DNA from: Lentzea kentuckyensis
GTDB lineage: Bacteria; Actinomycetota; Actinomycetes; Mycobacteriales; Pseudonocardiaceae
Length of the DNA: 64,000 nt
Assembly (NCBI RefSeq): GCF_002150765.1
Contig: NZ_MUYM01000017.1
Span: forward strand, 1 to 64,000
Direction of reading: 5' to 3'
The notes under the pieces are model-generated. The model was not told where the DNA came from and did not search any database. It was given only the letters and a program-made list of their open reading frames with translations. The stretch's first letter is position 1, and each line of letters begins with the position of its first letter. Position numbers and translations under genes: made by a program. Positions 54,509 to 62,252 of this stretch are shown piece by piece.

Positions 54509-54664
54509 GTGGGTAAAAAGCTCAAGAAGAAGTGCTGCAGGTCGAAGCCCCAGTGCAAGCGCTGCCCGGTTCCGTTCCTGCTCAAGGAGCGCGACAAGGC
54601 CCGCAAGAAGGCAGCTAAGAAGGCTGCCAAGGCTGCCAAGAAGGCGCTGAAGAAGGCCGCTTGA
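54509..54664 (+). CDS. Cys/Lys-rich micro-protein
   Basis: A 51-residue very basic protein. A cysteine cluster KKKCCRSKPQCKRCP (residues 6-20) could bind zinc. It is followed by a helix rich in Lys and Ala (KKAAKKAAKAAKKALKKAA), like histone-like tails. GTG 54509 has GGAG 8 nt upstream. It is divergent from typA. Similar small proteins occur beside typA in other actinobacteria, as far as I recall. It probably binds nucleic acid or the ribosome; this is inference. Confidence 0.75.
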   Translation: MGKKLKKKCCRSKPQCKRCPVPFLLKERDKARKKAAKKAAKAAKKALKKAA

Positions 54665-55020
54665 TCCGCCGAGCGCTCCTGCTCCTGCCGCTGATGGCCC
54701 CAGACTGCGGAGAACCCGCCTCGCGTCTGCCTGGACACCGCGCTTGACCTGCTCCGACAGCACTCAGCAAGGCGCTCGGGGGCCGACTGGCCAAGGCGCG
54801 TGCCCAAACTCACCGTGACACCGCACACGCACGGCGATCGAATAGTCGTCCGAACAGACCTGTCTCCCGCGCTGGAAGAAGTCACTGCTGCTGCCACGGC
54901 GCGTCGTGCGCCGACACGCCGTCACCGGAGTGCACGCGGGGAGCTTTCGTGCGCTCTGACCGCACGGGAGGGCCCCGCGTGCCGTCAACGAGCCAGGACT
55001 TCGCCTGCGAAATTCAGGCA
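54665..55020. other. 356-bp intergenic region without a supported gene
   Basis: A weak open frame from 54800 has low GC at third codon positions for this genome and runs through a palindrome, so I do not call it. The region holds palindromic repeat B2 (54932-54982) and nothing else recognisable. Confidence 0.6.
54932..54982. terminator. Palindromic repeat B2, bidirectional terminator
   Basis: A second 51-nt copy of the repeat at 3950-4000, with the same outer arms GCACGCGGGG and CCCCGCGTGC and an inner CGTGCG/CGCACG stem. It lies between convergent genes, as does copy B1. Confidence 0.7.
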
Positions 55021-55323
55021 CTAGCCCTGCAGCACGGCCTCGTTCAGCTTCATGAGCTCCGGCGCCGTCCGCGTCGCCTCGAACTCGCAGATCTCGTACT
55101 TCACCAGCTTCTGCTCGGCCCACGGATCCGTGGCGAGCAGCGCTTCGAGCTTCCCGCGGGGCATGGGCCGCGTGATGATCACGCCGCCGACCCTCGGCAC
55201 CTGACGCCCTGAGGCGAGGAACAAACCTCGCTCGTACTGCTGCTCGACCCACGCGCGGTGGTCGGGCAGGGCGTAGTCGATCTGTTCCAGTGGCGCGACG
55301 TACTTCAGCAGCACGATGAACAT
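55021..55323 (-). CDS. YciI family protein
   Basis: A 100-residue YCII-domain protein (ferredoxin-like dimeric fold). It starts MFIVLLKYVAPLEQID and has the conserved HRAWVEQQYERGLFLASG region with the His-Asp pair region (DHRAW) used as active site in relatives. It ends WAEQKLVKYEICEFEA. The substrate is unknown. It is divergent from the trpS leader; the promoter of that leader overlaps its start. Confidence 0.85.
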   Translation of the reverse strand: MFIVLLKYVAPLEQIDYALPDHRAWVEQQYERGLFLASGRQVPRVGGVIITRPMPRGKLEALLATDPWAEQKLVKYEICEFEATRTAPELMKLNEAVLQG

Positions 55324-55339
55324 CCTTCAACGGTAGTCC

Positions 55340-55345
55340 TATACT
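55340..55345 (+). promoter_or_regulatory. -10 element of the trpS leader
   Basis: TATACT lies 7 nt before the ATG of the leader peptide. The transcript may thus start at or next to the ATG. The -35 region is poor (TGAACA-like). Confidence 0.55.
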
Positions 55346-55352
55346 GCCGAAC

Positions 55353-55403
55353 ATGCGCACGATGAACGCCTACTGGTGGGCCGCTTTCAGGCGGCCGGAG
55401 TAG
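55353..55403 (+). CDS. trpL: Tryptophan leader peptide of the trpS attenuator
   Basis: The 16-codon frame reads MRTMNAYWWAAFRRPE and stops at TAG. Two adjacent Trp codons (55374-55379) lie just before the first pairing segment of the attenuator. When charged tRNA-Trp is scarce the ribosome should stall there and allow the antiterminator to form. ATG 55362 is an internal alternative start. No Shine-Dalgarno sequence is seen, consistent with leaderless initiation. Confidence 0.88.
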   Translation: MRTMNAYWWAAFRRPE

Positions 55404-55450
55404 CTGTGCGCTGACGCGAACACAGGCCGCCCGAGACGGGCGGCTTTTTT
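55378..55450 (+). terminator. Ribosome-mediated transcription attenuator of trpS
   Basis: Four segments can be read. Segment 1 GGGCCGC (55378-55384) pairs with segment 2 GCGGCC (55391-55396). Segment 2, as GGCGGCC (55390-55396), pairs with segment 3 GGCCGCC (55425-55431) as antiterminator. Segment 3 GCCGCCC (55426-55432) pairs with segment 4 GGGCGGC (55438-55444), followed by TTTTTT, as terminator. This is the classic trp-type arrangement. Confidence 0.88.
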
Positions 55451-55493
55451 GTGCGTTTCGTCCGGGCGGTCCTTCACGAAAGGACCAACGATC

Positions 55494-56417
55494 ATGATCC
55501 GCTTGTCCGCCATCACCCCGTCGGGCCAAGTCCACCTGGGCAACTACCTCGGGGCGTTGCGCACGTGGGCTCGTGAGGGCACCGACGAGGACGTGTACTT
55601 CATCAGCGATCTGCACGCGATGACGTCGTCGCACAATCCGCAACGTCTGCGATCCCTGACCAGGGAGCAGTTCGCGGTGCTCATCGCGTCCGGCATCGCC
55701 CCGGAGAGCACCTGCGTGCAGAGCGACCTGATCCGCGAACTGGGGGCGCTCAACTGGGTTCTGGAGTGCACCTGCACCTACGGCGAGGCCGCGCGGATGA
55801 TCCAGTTCAAGGAGAAGTCGCTCGGCCGCGACTCCGTCCGCCTCAGCCTGCTCACCTACCCGGTGCTGATGGCCGCGGACATCCTGTTGCAGGGCACCGC
55901 GGAGGTCCCGGTCGGCGAGGACCAGCTCCAGCACGTCGAACTGGCCCGTGCGCTCGCCCGCCGCTTCAACCACGCGTACGGCGAGGCGTTCATCGTCCCG
56001 ACGGCGGTGGTGCCGAAGGTCGGAGCACGCATCAAGGACCTCTCGGACCCGACGCGCAAGATGGACAAGTCCGCCCAGAACTCCACGGGCGTCGTGTTCG
56101 TCCTGGACGAACCGGACCTGGTGCGGCGCAAGGTCCGGCGCGCGGTCTCGTCCACCGAGGGCATCGCGAACCTGGCCGAGATCCTCGTCTCCTGCACCGG
56201 CAAGGACCCCGAGGACTACACGAGCAGGTTCGCCGATCTCAAGAACGTCGTGGCCGAAGCGGTGATCGAGGAGCTCCGTCCGGTGCGCGACCGCACGCTG
56301 GAACTCCTCGCGGACCCGGCGGAACTGGACCGCGTCCGGCAGGCGGGCGCGGAACGGGCCCGCGAACGCGCGCAGCACCGGCTGAACGCGGCGCTGCGCC
56401 TGTCCGGACTCAGTTGA
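55494..56417 (+). CDS. trpS: Tryptophanyl-tRNA synthetase, attenuator-controlled
   Basis: A 307-residue class I synthetase that charges tRNA-Trp. The HIGH-type motif is TPSGQVHLGNYLG (about 7-19) and the KMSKS-type loop is RKMDKSAQN (about 182-190). It resembles the auxiliary TrpRS1 type known in Streptomyces, which is made under Trp-tRNA shortage and can resist indolmycin. The upstream leader peptide and attenuator support this. ATG 55494 has AAAGGA upstream. Whether it confers drug resistance is not shown. Confidence 0.88.
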   Translation: MIRLSAITPSGQVHLGNYLGALRTWAREGTDEDVYFISDLHAMTSSHNPQRLRSLTREQFAVLIASGIAPESTCVQSDLIRELGALNWVLECTCTYGEAARMIQFKEKSLGRDSVRLSLLTYPVLMAADILLQGTAEVPVGEDQLQHVELARALARRFNHAYGEAFIVPTAVVPKVGARIKDLSDPTRKMDKSAQNSTGVVFVLDEPDLVRRKVRRAVSSTEGIANLAEILVSCTGKDPEDYTSRFADLKNVVAEAVIEELRPVRDRTLELLADPAELDRVRQAGAERARERAQHRLNAALRLSGLS

Positions 56418-57183
56418 GGAGCGTTTGAAGGGCGGGGACCAGCACCCGGTCCGCCGGCAGCCAGTCCACGTCAGGCAGCTCGTCGGCGGTGAGCCACCGG
56501 ACAGCGTTGTGCTCCAACGCTTCCGGCTCACCGCCGGCGAGCGTTGCCGCGTAGATCCGCAACACCATGTCCTTCTTCAACGGCACGTCCGGCCCGATCT
56601 GCTCGCCAACGGCGACCGGCACGCCGAGCTCCTCCACGCACTCGCGCACCAACGCGTCCGTTGGCTTCTCGTCGGGCTCGACCCGGCCACCGGGCAGCTC
56701 CCACTGCCCCGCATGGCTTTCCGGATAGGACCGCTGCTGGGCCAGCAACCGTCCATCCCGGACGATCGCCGCCCCCACCACGACCCGGGCCGTGCGCAGT
56801 TCCTCGCATCGCGCGGCCAGCAACGCCGACCGCTTCTGCAGCACCCGCAACGCCATCCCGCGCCCGACCGTGACGTCCGCGAACCGCCCGACCACACCGC
56901 CCACGGTCGTCCAGCTGACGCGGTCGACCACCAGCGTCCCGGCGCCGGTCACCACGAGATCGGTGTGCAGCTCCAGGAACTCCCCGGAAGCCGACACACC
57001 GGACAGATCAGCACGCGTGACCGTCAGCCGGACCCCGAACGGCCCGACCAGGACATCTTCCAGGCACAGCAGGGGACCCGCGACCTTCACTCCGAACCCC
57101 GCGATCAGCGAGGTCTCCAGCAGGGCTCCGGCAACAGCGGCAACAGGCGCGTCGACCAGCGCCGACGCTCGCAACTCTGGCAC
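56410..57183 (-). CDS. Nudix hydrolase fused to an N-terminal binding domain
   Basis: A 257-residue two-part protein. Residues 1-125 look like an SRPBCC-type beta domain (VDAPVAAVAGALL, LELHTDLVVTGAGTLVVDRVSW). Residues 130-257 are a MutT-like Nudix domain with complete box GGRVEPDEKPTDALVRECVEELGV and VVGAAIVRDGRLLAQQR, like (d)CTP or 8-oxo-dGTP hydrolases. The GTG start is at 57183. It overlaps the convergent trpS by 8 bp. The fusion is unusual; the N-terminal domain's ligand is unknown. Confidence 0.78.
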   Translation of the reverse strand: MPELRASALVDAPVAAVAGALLETSLIAGFGVKVAGPLLCLEDVLVGPFGVRLTVTRADLSGVSASGEFLELHTDLVVTGAGTLVVDRVSWTTVGGVVGRFADVTVGRGMALRVLQKRSALLAARCEELRTARVVVGAAIVRDGRLLAQQRSYPESHAGQWELPGGRVEPDEKPTDALVRECVEELGVPVAVGEQIGPDVPLKKDMVLRIYAATLAGGEPEALEHNAVRWLTADELPDVDWLPADRVLVPALQTLLN

Positions 57184-57192
57184 CAGAGCTTG

Positions 57193-58452
57193 CTACCAGG
57201 ACGGCCAGCGGATCTCCAAACGCGCACCACCGGCAGGTGACTCCGCGGCCCGCACCGACCCACCCCGCCGCTGCACGAGATGTGCGACCAACGCCAGCCC
57301 GAGCCCGAAGCCACCCGACCGCCGGCCGCGGTCCTCGTCCACCCGGTAGAACCGGTCGAACACCTTCGTCCGGTGCTCGGCCGGAATCCCGTGCCCGTCG
57401 TCGTCCACCAGCAACCGCACGTCCCGCCCCACCGGCACCAACGTCAGCGTGATCGTCGAGTACGCGTACCGGGCGGCGTTGCGCAGCAGGTTGTCCAGCA
57501 CCAGCTCCACTTCGGACCGGGTGGCCGACACCAGGCAGGCCGACGGCGGAGCGGTCAGCCGCACCAGCAGGTCCGTGTCCAGCCGGGAGATCGCCGCCTC
57601 GGCCTCCAGCACCAGGTCCACGGCCTCGGCCCGAGGCGGCGCCGCGGTGTCCGCGCGAGCCAGGATCAACAGCGAGTCCACCAGCGCGCTGAGCCTGATC
57701 GACTCCTCGACCACCGACTCCAGCACCTCGATCGAGAAGTCCGGATCCGGATGCGCCACGGCGACTTCGGCCTGCGCCCGCACCGAGGCGACCGGCGACC
57801 TCAGTTCGTGTGCCGCGTCCCCGGTGAACCGCCGCAACCGGTCCGAGGCCTCGTCCCGCCGGGCCAGCAACGCGTTCAACGCTTCCGCCAACGCCTGCAG
57901 CTCGTCCCGCGACGGCGGCACCGGCAACCGTTCCCCGTGCGGCAACTCCCCTGCGGCGACGCGCATCCGCTCCACCGGCCGCAACGACCCCCGCACCGCC
58001 AGCCAGGTGGCGGTCCCCACCAACCCGGCCACCAGCACCGCCGCGACCGCCAGCCACCGCGTCCCCAGCGTGTTGGCGTTCTGGTAGCCGAGCAGCTTGT
58101 CCCCGTACACCTCGAGCCGGGGTGACCCGTCCGCCGCGAACACCACCTGCCCGCGCCACCGGTAGGCAGAGGCCCCCTCCATCCGCAACACCGGCTCCCC
58201 GGACTTCAACGACCGGATGTCCTGCGCTGTCAACGGAAGCGGCGGCTTGCCGTCCACCGGCACCCCGGACACGTCCAGCACGCGCGGTGCTTCCTTCGCC
58301 AGCTCCTGGTCCACCGCGGTGATCTGGACCAGCCCGATCAACGCCGGCGCCAGCCCGGTGAACGCCAGCAGGCACAGCAACGCCACCCCGGTGGCCACCA
58401 CGGTGATCCGGAAGCGCAACGTGCGCCGGAACCACCAGCGGCGAGGATTCAC
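57193..58452 (-). CDS. Sensor histidine kinase
   Basis: A 419-residue membrane kinase. Two membrane helices (about 17-42 and 133-153) flank an extracytoplasmic sensor of some 90 residues. HAMP covers about 155-205. The H-box is GDAAHELRSPVAS with the phosphorylated His near 220. ATP-binding boxes are N (DNLLRNAARY), G1 (DDDGHGIP) and G2 (GGFGLGLAL). GTG 58452 overlaps the response-regulator stop by 4 bp, so both are one operon. Confidence 0.92.
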   Translation of the reverse strand: MNPRRWWFRRTLRFRITVVATGVALLCLLAFTGLAPALIGLVQITAVDQELAKEAPRVLDVSGVPVDGKPPLPLTAQDIRSLKSGEPVLRMEGASAYRWRGQVVFAADGSPRLEVYGDKLLGYQNANTLGTRWLAVAAVLVAGLVGTATWLAVRGSLRPVERMRVAAGELPHGERLPVPPSRDELQALAEALNALLARRDEASDRLRRFTGDAAHELRSPVASVRAQAEVAVAHPDPDFSIEVLESVVEESIRLSALVDSLLILARADTAAPPRAEAVDLVLEAEAAISRLDTDLLVRLTAPPSACLVSATRSEVELVLDNLLRNAARYAYSTITLTLVPVGRDVRLLVDDDGHGIPAEHRTKVFDRFYRVDEDRGRRSGGFGLGLALVAHLVQRRGGSVRAAESPAGGARLEIRWPSW

Positions 58453-59150
58453 TTGTTCCCCAACGCGCTGTCGAGGTCCGCGGTGGACGCGATGTACCCG
58501 TGCCCCCGAATCGTCCGCACCACTTCCCCGGCCCCGACGGCCTCCAGCTTGCGCCTGAGGTACCCCACGTAGACCTCAACCGCGTTGCGCGTGGCGGCCT
58601 GCTCGTCGCCCCACACCGTCCGCAGCAACTCGTCCTTGGTGACCACGGACCCGGCCCGCGAAGCCAGCACGTCCAGCACCGCGTACTCCCGCGGCGACAG
58701 CGACACGTCCTGCCCGGCCCAGCTCACCTCGCGCAACCCTCGATCGATGACGAGGTTGCCCAGCGTCAGCTTCCGGCGCGCCCCACCACCACGCCGCAGC
58801 AACGCCCTGACCTGCGCCACCAGCACCACGAAGCTGAACGGCTTGACCAGGTACCCGTCGGCCCCGAGATCCAGCCCGTCCGCCTGGTCGATCTCCCCGT
58901 CCTTGGCCGACACCATCAACACCGGCGTCCGCACCCCGTCCGCCCGCATCCGCTGCAACACCCGGTACCCCGACAGCCCTGGCAGCATGATGTCGAGCAG
59001 CACCACGTCGAAGGCACCGGTCAACGCCACCCGCAACGCGGTGGGTCCGTCGGCCGCGGTGACGACCTCCATGCCCTCTGCCGTGAGACCGCGCTCCAAC
59101 GCCCGACGCACGCCGACTTCGTCGTCCACGACCAGCACCCGAGGCTTCAC
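58449..59150 (-). CDS. OmpR/PhoB-type response regulator
   Basis: A 233-residue regulator. The receiver domain (1-115) has the acidic pair DDE, phospho-Asp in LLDIMLPG (about 47) and Lys in YLVKPF. The winged-helix output domain (135-225) has SPREYAVLDVLA and NAVEVYVGYLRRKL. GTG 59150 is taken from family homology (VKPRVLVVDDE); ATG 59162 is in frame. CTCAGC direct repeats with 11-bp spacing lie in front of it and of the facing operon. Confidence 0.92.
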   Translation of the reverse strand: MKPRVLVVDDEVGVRRALERGLTAEGMEVVTAADGPTALRVALTGAFDVVLLDIMLPGLSGYRVLQRMRADGVRTPVLMVSAKDGEIDQADGLDLGADGYLVKPFSFVVLVAQVRALLRRGGGARRKLTLGNLVIDRGLREVSWAGQDVSLSPREYAVLDVLASRAGSVVTKDELLRTVWGDEQAATRNAVEVYVGYLRRKLEAVGAGEVVRTIRGHGYIASTADLDSALGNK

Positions 59151-59175
59151 ACCGCACAGCATGCCGCGCACGGCT

Positions 59176-59268
59176 CTCAGCCGCGCGCATGATCTCAGCC
59201 GACTCTCAGCAACCGGCCGGGAGCAGGCACAAAACCGCAGCTAGAAGTAGTCTCAGCACCATCTCAGC
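59176..59268. promoter_or_regulatory. Direct-repeat operators for the response regulator
   Basis: CTCAGC occurs at 59176, 59194 and 59205, and again at 59252 and 59263. The 59194/59205 and 59252/59263 pairs are each spaced exactly 11 bp, the pattern for tandem OmpR-type dimers. One pair faces the kinase operon and one faces the LolA-like operon. A further direct repeat AGCTAGAAG lies at 59239-59247 and 59281-59289. Confidence 0.7.
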
Positions 59269-59316
59269 AACCTCGATCCAAGCTAGAAGCACAAGCCCTT
59301 GGAGGAGGGGACCTAG

Positions 59317-60390
59317 ATGAACAAGCGAAAGGTGACCCTGGCCGCTGCTGCGGCCGGTGTGCTCACCGGTGCGGCAGGCCTCGGTCTGCTAGCCATGCCC
59401 GCAGGCGCAGGCCAGCCACCATCACTACCGGACGTCTCCGCGGAGTCCCTCGTCGAGCAGGTCCTGACGAGCAAGCCCGGCGCGTTCGGCGGCACCGTCG
59501 AGGTCGACAACAAGCTGGGCCTCCCAGCGATCTCGGAGATCCCGCAGCTCGCGGACGGCAAGCACAGCGCCCGGATCTGGACGGACGGCAACGGCAAGCT
59601 GCGGCTCGCCCTGCCCAACGGCCAGTCCGAGCAGACCATCGTCGACGACGGCACGACCACCTGGTCGTGGAACTCGCAGGACAACGAGGTCACGAAGTCC
59701 GAGCACAAGGACGAGCAGAAGTCCGAGAAGCCGGAAGCCGGCCAGAAGGCGATCGACCCGGCCACCGCGGCCAAGGAGATCGTCACCCTGACCAAGGAGT
59801 TCAGCGACATCAGCGTCGACGGCACCGCGAGGGTCGCCAACCGCGCTGCCTACGAACTCGTGCTCACGCCGAAGGCCAGCGAGAAGACGCTGATCCGCGA
59901 GGTGCGGATCGCCGTCGACGCCGAGCTCAAGATGCCGCTGCGGGTCGCCGTCCTGACCAACGGGACGAGCGAGCCGGCGGGCACTGTCGGGTTCAGCCAG
60001 ATCAACGTCGGCCCGCAGGACCCGAAGCTGTTCGAGTTCACCCCGCCGGCCAGCGCCAAGGTCACCACGCCGGAGGCCAAGGAGGAGCGGCAGCAGCACA
60101 AGCCCGAGGTCGGCATCGAGCAGGCGCTGCAGGGCGAGAACCCGCAGATCTTCGGCACCGGCTGGGACACCGTGGTCGGCGCGAAGATCCCCGCGGCTGA
60201 CCTGACCAAGGTGCCCGCAGAGGCGCAGGGTCTGGTCGACCGGTTCACCAAGAAGGTCAGCGGCAACTGGGGCAGCGGCAAGCTGTTCACCACCAAGGTC
60301 GCCACGATCCTGATCGCGGACGACGGCCGCGTGGTCGCGGGTGCCGTGCCCGAGCAGGTCCTGTTCGACACGATCGGACAGGTGAAGTGA
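59317..60390 (+). CDS. LolA-like secreted lipoprotein-sorting/sensor protein
   Basis: A 357-residue exported protein. The signal peptide is residues 1-31 (ending PAGAG). The core is a LolA/LppX-like half-barrel: SARIWTDGNGKLRLALP, TTWSWNSQDN, YELVLTPKASEKTLIREVRIAVDAE and GFSQINVGPQDPKLFEFTPP. A C-terminal region of 100 residues follows. The strong site GGAGGAGGGG precedes the ATG. It could bind lipids or pass envelope signals. Translationally coupled (4-bp overlap) with the ABC genes. Confidence 0.8.
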   Translation: MNKRKVTLAAAAAGVLTGAAGLGLLAMPAGAGQPPSLPDVSAESLVEQVLTSKPGAFGGTVEVDNKLGLPAISEIPQLADGKHSARIWTDGNGKLRLALPNGQSEQTIVDDGTTTWSWNSQDNEVTKSEHKDEQKSEKPEAGQKAIDPATAAKEIVTLTKEFSDISVDGTARVANRAAYELVLTPKASEKTLIREVRIAVDAELKMPLRVAVLTNGTSEPAGTVGFSQINVGPQDPKLFEFTPPASAKVTTPEAKEERQQHKPEVGIEQALQGENPQIFGTGWDTVVGAKIPAADLTKVPAEAQGLVDRFTKKVSGNWGSGKLFTTKVATILIADDGRVVAGAVPEQVLFDTIGQVK

Positions 60391-61391
60391 CCACCTCGAC
60401 CAGCGCGCCGGTGACAGCACCGAAGAAACAGGCTGTCGCCGCGCGGACCAAGGGTCTGCGCAAGGAGTACGGGAGCACGGTCGCCGTGGACCGCGTCGAC
60501 CTCGAGCTGCCGGAAGGAGCCGTGCTCGGCATGCTCGGCCCCAACGGGTCTGGCAAGACGACCACGATCCGGATGCTGCTCGGGTTGGTCCGCCCCACGC
60601 AGGGGGAGATCGAACTGCTCGGCAGGCCGCTTCCGGACGGGGCCGAGCAGTCGCTGCCGCACGTGGGCGCGCTGGTCGAGGGCCCGGGGTTCCACCCGTT
60701 CCTGAGCGGGCGGGAGAACCTCGTCCGCTGTGCCGCGTTCGAGCCGCTGCTGCCGAAGAAGCAGATCAAGCAGGCGGTGGAGGACGCACTCGAACGCGTC
60801 GGGCTCGCCCAGGCGGCCCACCGCAGGTACCGCGGGTACTCGCTCGGCATGAAGCAACGCCTCGGCCTGGCCGCGGCGTTGCTCGTGCCGCGCAAGCTGG
60901 TCGTGCTCGACGAGCCGACCAACGGCCTCGACCCGGCCGGCACCCGCGAGATCCGCAAGATCATCGCGGAGCTGCACGGCGCGGGCAGCACCGTCCTCGT
61001 CTCCAGCCACCTGCTGAGCGAGGTCGAGGCCACCTGCACGCACGTCGCGGTCCTGCACCGCGGAACCGTGGTGGCACAAGGAGAACTGACCGAACTGCTG
61101 CAGGCGGGCGGGTCGGCGCTCCAAGTGATCACACCGGACGTCGAAACGGCGCTGAGCGCACTGCGGCAGGCCAAGATCTCCGCACGTCCGCTGGGTGAGG
61201 GCCTGCGGGTCGAGCTCGCGGGCACCTCCGCGCCCCAGGTGATCGAGACGCTGGTGAAGGCCGGCGTCGGGGTGTACGAGGCGACGCGCTGGAAGACCGG
61301 GCTGGAGGAGCTGTTCGCGCGGCTCACCGAGGCCGAGGAGGCCGAGCGGGGAATGTCCTCTGTGGACACACTGGACGGGGGACCGCGATGA
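60387..61391 (+). CDS. ABC-2 type exporter ATPase
   Basis: A 334-residue ATPase of the drug/antibiotic export type (NatA/BcrA-like). Walker A is GPNGSGKTT (about 47-55), the signature YSLGMKQRLGLAAAL, Walker B LVVLDEPTNGLD. A C-terminal extension follows (about 235-330). The GTG start overlaps the LolA-like gene by 4 bp. With the permease it forms an exporter probably under control of the adjacent two-component system. Confidence 0.9.
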   Translation: MTTSTSAPVTAPKKQAVAARTKGLRKEYGSTVAVDRVDLELPEGAVLGMLGPNGSGKTTTIRMLLGLVRPTQGEIELLGRPLPDGAEQSLPHVGALVEGPGFHPFLSGRENLVRCAAFEPLLPKKQIKQAVEDALERVGLAQAAHRRYRGYSLGMKQRLGLAAALLVPRKLVVLDEPTNGLDPAGTREIRKIIAELHGAGSTVLVSSHLLSEVEATCTHVAVLHRGTVVAQGELTELLQAGGSALQVITPDVETALSALRQAKISARPLGEGLRVELAGTSAPQVIETLVKAGVGVYEATRWKTGLEELFARLTEAEEAERGMSSVDTLDGGPR

Positions 61392-62197
61392 TCACGCGTC
61401 AGTTCGGTTCCGAGGTGCGCTGGATGCTGCGCCGGCCGCGGACCCTCATCGGGCTGTTCGGGCTGGTCCTCGTGCCGATCATCATCAGCTTCGGCATCTG
61501 GACCGCGGGCAACGAGGAGGGCGGCGGCGGACCGCCCGGTCTGGGCGCGATTCTCCAGGGCAACGGCCTGGTCGTGCCGATCTTCACCCTGTTCCTGTCG
61601 CTCAACCTGTTGCTGCCGCTGGTGGCGTCGATCTGGGCGGCGGACGGCCTCGCGGGCGAGGCGCAGCACGGCACCCTGCGCGGGCTGCTGGTCTCGCCGG
61701 TCTCCCGCGTGCGGCTGCTGTTCGTGAAGCTGTTCGGGCTCACCGCGATGTCGCTCTTCGCCGTCACGCTGATGGCGGTCGTGGGCATCATCGCCGGCAC
61801 GGCGTTCCTCGGCACGAACGGCATGGTGACGCTGACCGGCTCGACCCTGTCCACCGGCGAAGGCCTGGTGCGCATCGCCTTCTTCATCATCCTGGTGACG
61901 TTCCAGATGGTGGCGGTCGGTGCGGTGGCCCTCGCGGTCTCGGCCACCACCGAGCACCCGCTGGTGGTGCAGGCGGCGACGATGACGACGATCATCGTGT
62001 TCCAGGTGCTGGGGCAGTTCTCCTCGCTGGACTGGCTGCACCCGTTCCTGATCACGAACGGCTTCCCCGGCCTGGTCGACGTGATGCGGGACCCGATCCC
62101 GTTCGACCACATCTGGGACAGCACGCTGCTCGCGGGCTGCTACCTGCTGATCGGCACGGGCCTGGCCGCGGCACGCCTGATCACCAAGGACAGCTAA
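61388..62197 (+). CDS. ABC-2 type exporter permease
   Basis: A 269-residue membrane protein with six predicted helices (about 17-35, 57-78, 102-128, 152-180, 187-205, 238-262). The segment WAADGLAGEAQHGTLRGLLVSPVSR is typical of ABC-2 permeases. The ATG overlaps the ATPase stop by 4 bp. The transcript ends at palindromic repeat A2. Confidence 0.88.
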   Translation: MITRQFGSEVRWMLRRPRTLIGLFGLVLVPIIISFGIWTAGNEEGGGGPPGLGAILQGNGLVVPIFTLFLSLNLLLPLVASIWAADGLAGEAQHGTLRGLLVSPVSRVRLLFVKLFGLTAMSLFAVTLMAVVGIIAGTAFLGTNGMVTLTGSTLSTGEGLVRIAFFIILVTFQMVAVGAVALAVSATTEHPLVVQAATMTTIIVFQVLGQFSSLDWLHPFLITNGFPGLVDVMRDPIPFDHIWDSTLLAGCYLLIGTGLAAARLITKDS

Positions 62198-62198
62198 G

Positions 62199-62251
62199 GC
62201 CATGAACGGCGCTTTTGTGGACCCCAAGTCCACAAAAGCGCCGTTCATGGC
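62199..62251. terminator. Palindromic repeat A2 after the exporter operon
   Basis: Perfect 24-bp arms with a 5-nt loop, starting 2 bp after the permease stop. The arms share the ATGAACGGCGCTTTTGTGG core with repeat A1 (21834-21890). It separates convergent genes and is probably a bidirectional terminator. Confidence 0.75.
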
Positions 62252-62252
62252 G

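Noticed and set aside
54800..55024. Possible 74-codon gene after the Cys/Lys-rich micro-protein
   Set aside because: Poor third-position GC, no ribosome-binding site, and it reads through palindromic repeat B2.
59317..62197. Lantibiotic or antibiotic biosynthesis cluster around the ABC-2 exporter
   Set aside because: No precursor peptide, modification enzyme or synthase is seen near it; only export and sensing genes are present.
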